DNA from: Spirogloea muscicola
Lineage: Eukaryota; Streptophyta; Zygnematophyceae; Spirogloeales; Spirogloeaceae
Direction: 5' to 3'
Assembly (NCBI GenBank): GCA_009602725.1
Contig: WELB01000023.1
Span: 127,027-168,706, forward strand
DNA length: 41,680 nucleotides
Shown: positions 35,424 through 41,680 of the stretch, one piece after another
How the letters are laid out: each line of letters begins with the position of its first letter
Position numbering within the stretch: position 1 is the stretch's first letter
Program-made: the position numbers and the translations under genes
Notes under the pieces: model-generated
Database searches by the model: none
Told to the model about the DNA's origin: nothing
The model's input: only the letters and a program-made list of their open reading frames with translations

Positions 35424-38400
35424 ATGACCCGCGCCGGCGCCGCCGCCNCGCCGCGCCTCCAGCCGGTACTGCCCGCGATCGCGCCGGCCCGTCGTGCCGG
35501 CCGCTCCAAATCGCAGGCCTTTGCGGCGCCGCCCGCTTGAGCCTAGCGTGGCGATCGAGCCAGCTGACGTCCGGATCGCTCGCCGCCGCAGGTGGCGCCG
35601 GGGCAAGCTCGCGCGGGACCAGGCTCGCGGCCGGGCGCGAGCTTCGGCGGGGACCGCCACGGCCGCTCCTGGCAGCACTACGCCGCTGCGCCGATCGCAC
35701 TCGGCCTCGCTGCCAGGCGCGGCCCCGCTCGATAGTGGCTTTCGCCGCAGCAGCTTGCTGCGGGCAGCTCCAGCCGAGCACGCGCAGCAGTGGCCTGCGC
35801 CTGACAATGCTGCATGACGGCCATTCTGAGCAAGCTCACCTTCATCTTCTCCTGCAGTGGCTATGGGAGCCTCTCCGTGGCGCTCGCCGACGCGCCGCCG
35901 AAGCTGCCGCCTCCCCCTGGTATCGTCGACCCGGAGGACTCGTCTGAGTTCGAGCAGGTCCGCAAAGAGGCGGATCCCGCCGCTGCAGCAGCTGCCGCTC
36001 CCCGCAAGAAGCGCATGATCATCCTGGGCTCTGGATGGGGCGCCATTTCGGTCCTCAAGACCATCAATTCCGACCTGTACGACATCACCATTATCTCGCC
36101 CAGGAACTACTTCGTCTTCACGCCCCTTCTTCCCAGTGTGACCAACGGCACAGTGGAAGCTCGGAGCATCGCGGAGCCAGTGCGCCGCATGCTCTGGAGT
36201 GTAAGCAAGAACGTTTGACCTGTAGCTCCGAGCAGCATGTTGCCTGCACAGCTCAGCCGCTGCTGTCAAAGCGCATTGGCTTATTGAAGTATCTGCCTGG
36301 TGCTCACAACAATGAGACAGATGCAAGGTGCTGCCAAGAAGCTCTCTTGGGTGACGTGTTTGTACAGGAAATCGGCATTTCTGAGCAAGTTATACCAAGC
36401 TTGCCATTACAAGGGGTGCTGTCCCTGTCAGGGTCCAGCCCTTGGCCAGCCCTTGGCAGTCACAGGCTCGTCATGGAGTTCTGGGGAAAACACTCACCTG
36501 ACTGGCATCTGACTGCCCATGACGTACATTTACATCCCATGTGCATCCCATGTGCAGAGGAGAAAGAGAGCACTGTACCTTGAGACGGAATGCTGCGATA
36601 TTGATCCTCACAGCAAGATTGTCCGAGTGAAGGACGTCTCTCTGACCAAGGTCCCAGGGATGGAGGAGTTTGACCTGGAGTACGACTACCTGGTTGTTGC
36701 AGTTGGTGCTCAAGTCAACACATTCAATACACCTGGCGTCAAAGAGTACTGTCACTTTCTGAAGGTACAGACAGGCAAGACGGTATCTCAGACTCATCAT
36801 TATTGTCAGAGCGGCTTGTTATGGATATTGGTAAGTGCTTTACAGTGACTATATGCAGCATTTCTGACTCTGCAGGAAGTGGAAGATGCTACTGAGATTA
36901 GGGAACATGTGATAGATTTGTTCGAGTCTGCCAGCAAGCCAATGCTGAGCATAGAGGAGAAAAGAAAGATGCTGCATTTTGTGGTTGTGGGTGGAGGCCC
37001 TACTGGCGTGGAGTTTGCAGCTGAGCTTCATGACTTTGTCAAAGAGGATGTTGTGAAGCTGTACCCAGGCTTGACCGAACTGGCCAGCATCACACTGGTT
37101 CAGTCTGGGGACCATATTCTGAACATGTAAGGCTGCAACCAGAACAGTCTATTGATGTACTCACAAGCTACTGCTTCTTTTGCTTTGTGCTTGCTAGGCT
37201 TAGCATGCAGTGGTATCTGAGTTTCTGAGCATGTTATGACAAGGAACCGCAGTATGTCTACACATGGCTACAGCTATACCTCTATTGTGATTTACACGAA
37301 CATCACTTCACCTGCATTAATGGACGCAGTGTTCTTGGGACATCTCTCTGTATGGCCACAGGTTTGACAAGAAAATTACAGAGTTTGCTGAGAAAAAGTT
37401 CAATCGTGACAAGGTTGACGTGAAAACAAATGCGCGTGTCATCGCTGTTACTGATAAGGACATTACAATCAAATCCAAGGATGGAGGCAAAGTGTACAGC
37501 ATGGACTATGGGTTGATTGTCTGGTCAACGGGCATTGGCACTCGACCAGTTGTGGCGCACTTTATGGAGAAGATTGGCCAGGTGCAGTCGATTCTGATAT
37601 TAGCTGCAGATGCTGCTTCACTTATGCAGAAAAAGCCCAATGTATGTTTGCTTCTCCATCAGTACTGGATCTGTCAGCAGATTGCAAGCCCCTCTTAGTC
37701 CTCAATCATACTGCCACTGCAGAAGGACAGGCGTGCCCTGGCAACAGACGAGTGGCTGAGAGTGAAGGGCACTTGGGATATCTGGGCACTCGGGGATTGT
37801 GCAACTATAGAGCACAGAAAAATGCAGGTATGCAACTGTCTCCATTCTGCTCTCGACTCCTCAGTTTTCGTGCTGCAGCTTACTGACTAACACTTGCCAA
37901 AGCTTCGTAAGGGGTCAAGGATACATATGTTCCTTCATATTTATATGTATGATATCATAGATCCATTGCTTTTCAGTGATATTGAAAGAGGAGAATGTAT
38001 ACCAGCTGCCTGACATGTGCTGTGTCTACTGTACAGGAAGATATAAATGTCCTCTTCAAACGAGCAGACAAGAATGGCGATGGCAAGCTTACCCGTGATG
38101 AGCTGAAGACAATTCTGGAGGAAGTCAAGGGCCGTTACCCACAGATTGCAATCCACTTGAAACGAAGACAGATTCGCAATCTCATTGGGGTAAGTTGGTC
38201 ATTGTCAAATTATGGTGTGAAGTTCAGGTCTAGGGTTTGGGGCTAGCGTTTAGGATTAGGAGTTAGGGTTAAATTAAAGGGTTTAAGGTTTAGGGTTCAC
38301 ATTCTTTTGATGTCATTAGGTCACTCACTCAGAGTACTTGCTCAAGCATGGCAGGACATGGAAGACGGAGACAAGGGTCTTGGGCAGGACAAGCAAGTTG

Positions 38401-39472
38401 ACATTGCCAAGTTCAAAGAGGCTATTTGTAAAGTAGACGCACAAATGAAGACTCTGCCTGCAACTGCTCAGGTACTGTAGCAGGGCTTCTCATTGGTGCT
38501 TTGCTCTAAACAACTGTGCATCTACAGAGTCAGCAGAGGTCACACGTTGCCTTCAAGAAAGACATAGCTTTTCTTTGGTCACCAAGGGTTTGAGCAATTT
38601 GACTTCTGACTTGCTCTCCTTCTCTGCATCATCACCTCTGTAGGTTGCCGCCCAGCAGGGAGAATATTTGGGAAAGTGCTTTAACAAGCTTGCGCTACAG
38701 CCCCCTGGCACTGAGGAGGGCCCCCTTCGAATCCGGGGGGAGGGGCGTCACAGATTTCAGCCATTCATGTGTGCAGCTTGCCAACAAAACCGCAATGTCT
38801 TTATTCGTTACCATCCCTCCATTTGTGAGCTGTATTGAGTTAGCAGATAGCAGCAGCATTCAGCTTACTATGAGTCATGTTATGAGACTGAAGCATATCA
38901 TTGAGGAACTGCAAGCGCAGGTATAAACATCTAGGACAATTTGCTCCGCTGGGAGGTGGCGTATCAGGCTTGGAGACTGCAGGAGAGTGGGTCACAGCAG
39001 GTAGATCGGCTCAGTGGTTGTGGTACTCCGTGTACTTCAGGTATGAATGGCCTGACTCTTACTTTTCCTAGTGGGTCAAAGCTGGAAGCTGTGGGCCTTT
39101 ATATCTGACAAGCTGGTCACAAAGCAGAGGTGGCTATCACTTTGTCAGCTGTGGTGTTGCAATGGAGCACAAGTGCTATGGAACACAATATGCACCTGTC
39201 CACCCCTATAGCGACTTGATTCGATTGCAGCTCATAAGGAGTCATGTCTGGCTGCCCCGTGTGTAGGTGCTATAAATTGAGAACAGAGTAGCACACAAGG
39301 CAGGCATGTCATGTGCAGGCCTGTCAGGATGCTAGTCATACCTCACAACCCTATCTTACATTATCTCATGCAAATGTGGTGCAGCAAGCAGGTTAGCTGG
39401 CGGACACGCTGCCTAGTGCTGTTTGATTGGACCAAGACTACCATTTTTGGGAGGGATTCCAGTCGAATGTGA
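35424..39472 (+). CDS. NDB: Type II NAD(P)H dehydrogenase with EF-hand (NDB/NDE type), at least 11 exons
   Basis: Secure exons are 35858-36200, 36558-36764, 36876-37126, 37362-37581, 37723-37827, 38037-38189, 38355-38471, 38644-38768, 38921-39040 and 39385-39472 (576 codons, all in phase). The enzyme oxidises NADH or NADPH with FAD and reduces quinone without pumping protons, on a mitochondrial membrane. Visible marks are the FAD site MIILGSGWGAISVL, NYFVFTPLLPSV, the NAD(P)H site HFVVVGGGPTGVEFA, LIVWSTGIGTRP, IWALGDCATIE, an EF-hand DKNGDGKLTRDE, LPATAQVAAQQGEYL, YKHLGQFAPLG and the membrane-anchoring tail SWRTR...DW...FGRDSSR. The EF-hand inserted near the C-terminus marks the external, Ca2+-responsive NDB/NDE group. 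The first exon is uncertain: an Arg/Ala/Pro-rich targeting peptide could begin at the ATG at 35424, but the N at 35448 hides the phase. Confidence 0.93.
38225..38300. repeat. Interstitial telomere-like stretch in an NDB intron
   Basis: About 75 bases contain TCTAGGGTTTGGGG, TTTAGGATTAGGAGTTAGGG, then GGGTTTAAGGTTTAGGGTTC. These are degenerate TTTAGGG units within the intron between 38189 and 38355. It is the longest of the telomere-like stretches in the window. Confidence 0.65.
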
Positions 39473-40101
39473 TGATAGCAATCACTGAACAAGCACCGAG
39501 CTGACAAATGCAGCAACTAAGCTGCATGTACTGGACAGCATGTATTATTGGTGTAGTGCATGGAGGTTGCACCGAGTAATTGCAATCTCGATAACCACTG
39601 CCGTACCTACAACTAGAAGTGAAGTGGTAAGGGTGTGAAATAGCAAGAATGACCTGTACAGATTCTTGTCATGGCCATTGCTGTCCTGCTGCAGGGTTGT
39701 GCCCCCACTTGGCCACTAGATGGCATGTAAAGTCACATTCAACTGAGCACTAACAAAGAGCTCCGTTCAAATATTCACTCTGGCAAGTGGTTGGTTGAGC
39801 ACTGAGATAAGTGTTGTTTCTTAGTAGCTGGTTGAGTGTGCAATTGACAGCCTCCCCTTGCAACACACCAGCCACCTTGGGACGTCGTGAGCTGCATTTG
39901 CCATGCAAATTGATGTGTCAGGGGTTTAGGTCTATAAAGAAGCCACATAACAATTGAAGGGTTATGTGCATAATTGGCAACTCTGCGTGCTGCGGACCAT
40001 GTGAGTGTAGTCCCTCAGCTATGGCAGAACAAAGAAGAAAGTAGAGCTCCAAGACTGGTAATAGCAGGCCCACAGAATTATAAACAGCAGAATTCTGTAA
40101 T
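39473..40101. other. 3' region of the NDB gene
   Basis: Contains a TGTAA at 39726-39730, about 255 nt past the stop, a plausible polyadenylation signal. No coding exon or RNA gene was recognised. Confidence 0.4.
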
Positions 40102-40251
40102 TCATGTAGCACAACCTTTGGTGTACTTGGTGATGATGTCTGGACCCCATTTGATGTGAAGGGACTTGTACTCAAACTCCAGGCAGGCTCCGTTCAGTAT
40201 CGTTAAAATGTTGATTGTTGGGTGTTTGGCCTTGTGCTCGTTTGGTTCCAT
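40102..40251 (-). CDS. Small unidentified ORF (49 aa), possible exon
   Basis: A minus-strand frame starts MEPNEHKAKHPTINILTIL and ends IKWGPDIITKYTKGCAT before a TGA at 40102-40104. Its composition looks like a soluble protein, and upstream the frame stays open back to about 40290. I recognise no family. It lies 109 nt beyond the BORCS6-like stop, so it could be 3' UTR of that gene, a separate small gene or the last exon of an alternative transcript. The other minus-strand frame is also open here, which lowers confidence. Confidence 0.25.
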   Translation of the reverse strand: MEPNEHKAKHPTINILTILNGACLEFEYKSLHIKWGPDIITKYTKGCAT

Positions 40252-40359
40252 GTGGCGACCGGCGAGTGCACGTCTGGAAGTTGCTGCTCAGTACCTGTCA
40301 GAGCAGACGTGCAGGATCCAGGGCTTTGGCAGGACCATGCTCAGAGCCTGGGCGAACGC

Positions 40360-41557
40360 TCAAGCTCGGGGCAAATAACGGTTGGCTTGTGTCTCCAATT
40401 GGTCGAGAGCAAGTCGTAACGCCTTTCTGCGGGAAGAGAGTCGCCATTACCACCAGCGTTCCCCAGTGCCTAGTCAAGTGCATCTTGCCAGTGACGTAGT
40501 CATGGGGAGTGAGCAAGCTCAAAAGCACGGGCATCCTGATATATGAGGAGAACAGCTCGAGCGCAAGAACAGGGCAGGCATAGAGTGAGGGTTAGGGGAG
40601 GGTTGCACAAAGAAGAATTGGGTGGACGCACATGCGGCTTGCAAGATCTGGGATGCCACGCATCTCCTCGTTCAGCCTGGCCATGTCCATACAAACACTC
40701 AGAGGCAGTCATACCGTTGCTCGTTCTTAAGAGGCTCAGCTGCCCAGATGAACGTGAATAGATATGACATCTGCCAGATAACTTTTGTCAAAGGTTGTTG
40801 TGCCTTCCGTCAAAGAATCACAAGAGGCTACTACTCAGCTTTGTCACCTGAGGCACTCGTTGACGAAGCGACTGCCTTTGTATGCTGCATCCACGGCTGC
40901 AAACGGATGGTGGCGGCTCAGACCCACACCCAGCGGCAGTAGTCGAACTCCAGTGCGGAGCACTCATAGTGGTAAGGACTTTGTGAACATGGTCGGGCTA
41001 GGACTGTAGGACTGAGGATCCAGGTGCACGAGTTGGCCACGTTGCAGGTGAGCTGCAGCGGCAGCACAGGCCCTCATGGTGCGGCGACGCCTCACCAGCG
41101 TCCTGCAGGGCGCCGACAGCGTCACTGTGGCACCGCAGGTGGGCTGACACGCTGCCCAGGACCTGCATGCCAGACAGCCGACAGTGCATGACTCGTGCGG
41201 GGCGCGTCGGACCCCGTCGCCTGTACGAGGCTGGCAGCTGAGCTCCTCCGCGAATGCGGCAGCGGCAGCGGCTGCGGCGGGGTGGGCCGGCGCGGGGGCG
41301 GAGGCCGCAGCGCCCGCTGCTGCGGCGGCAGCGGCGACGACGGCAGCGGCTGCTGCAGCGGCGGCAGCGTTGACGACGGCAGCGGCGGCGCTGCTCGCGG
41401 AGCTGCATCGTGGGCTCATTGCGCGAGGGACGGGGGCCCACCTCCTCCAGCGCCGCGCGCAGGGCGTCGGCGAGCCGCGCGAGGCCCTGCGCCACCGCCA
41501 CGGCGTCCTTCTCCACCGCCGCCAGCACGTCCAGCGCCGCCGGCGGCCCCGCCACGG
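40360..41557 (-). CDS. BORCS6: BORCS6-like protein (5 exons), N-terminus cut by poly(A)
   Basis: Minus-strand exons are 41557-41442, 41162-41096, 40896-40848, 40676-40632 and 40426-40360, all GT-AG and in phase. They give about 113 residues with VLAAVEKDAVAVAQGLARLA, VLGSVSAHLRCHSDAVGALQ, AVDAAYKGSRFVNEC, LNEEMRGIPDLAS and IKALRLALDQLETQANRYL. The all-helical pattern, DAV...AVD..YKG and the ending 'LA..I..LR..LD.LE' match the conserved C-terminal domain of BORCS6 (lyspersin), a subunit of the BORC complex that positions lysosomes in animals; other BLOC-type subunits are similar, so the exact identity is less sure than the superfamily. The frame is open to the end of unique sequence at 41557, where the window turns into a homopolymer. 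The true start codon is therefore missing; the first GTG is not a convincing start. Confidence 0.7.
41265..41400. repeat. Imperfect GCA/GCG-type triplet repeat in intron
   Basis: A run of GCGGCAGCGG-type triplets lies within the first intron of the BORCS6-like gene. It opens long alanine and arginine frames on the minus strand that are compositional, not coding. Confidence 0.55.

Positions 41558-41680
<123 letters not shown>

Noticed and set aside
35814-35857. ATG at 35814 as the start of the NADH dehydrogenase
   Set aside because: The sequence to 35857 is a pyrimidine-rich splice acceptor (CTTCATCTTCTCCTGCAG), and the start would lack a targeting peptide. An upstream exon is more likely.
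40964-41419. Polyalanine ORF at the right end
   Set aside because: It is the triplet repeat within the first intron of the BORCS6-like gene.

Overview
This window reads as nuclear DNA of a photosynthetic green-lineage eukaryote, most likely a green alga. The genes are intron-rich (1 to 13 introns each, GT-AG with a few GC-AG). The 5' ends are very GC-rich and carry GCC triplet runs. One gene encodes a chlorophyll-binding-like plastid protein, one an EF-hand type II NADH dehydrogenase of plant/fungal external type, and there are two alpha-tubulins. TTTAGGG-like interstitial stretches fit a plant-type telomere repeat. Exon models were built by hand from splice signals, reading phase and family motifs. 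Five assembly gaps (N at 7480, 12016, 21305-21318, 30216 and 35448) sit in GC-rich 5' ends and disturb some N-termini.

Layout. 2-202: possible last exon of an unknown gene. 960-1453: decayed repeats. 1717-3925 (+): rhomboid protease. 4350-7100: a cluster of decayed non-LTR-like retroelement 3' ends, including an inverted junction and a frameshifted ORF. 7610-10293 (+): alpha-tubulin 1. 10686-11600: more element tails. 11907-12108 (+): CDC26, an APC/C subunit. 12211-17189 (+): an ETL1/SMARCAD1-type SNF2 remodeller of 900 aa in 14 exons. 18699-21087 (-): tRNA-dihydrouridine synthase. 21906-24209 (+): alpha-tubulin 2. 25908-30272 (-): a complete 12-exon pentameric ligand-gated ion channel. 30529-31254 (+): a DUF1764 protein, divergent from the channel gene. 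32744-33301 (-): an LHC-like/SEP-like two-helix protein. 33900-35300: element tails. about 35424-39472 (+): type II NAD(P)H dehydrogenase with an EF-hand. 40360-41557 (-): a BORCS6-like protein cut off by a 123-nt poly(A) run that ends the window.

The genes are mostly unrelated housekeeping loci and do not form a cluster. The main discovery candidate is the pentameric ligand-gated ion channel. It has a signal peptide, a full ligand-binding domain with the FPFD pro-loop but without the two Cys-loop cysteines, and four membrane helices. The family is absent from land plants and, as far as I know, sparsely reported in algae. Other points of interest are the CDC26/ETL1 pair (102 nt apart, same frame, separated by a UGA-CGG stop context), an alpha-tubulin ending in Phe beside one ending in Tyr, GC-AG introns, and a dispersed retroelement family recognisable by its protein tail (DLxLLTRGY-stop) and a 3' hairpin.
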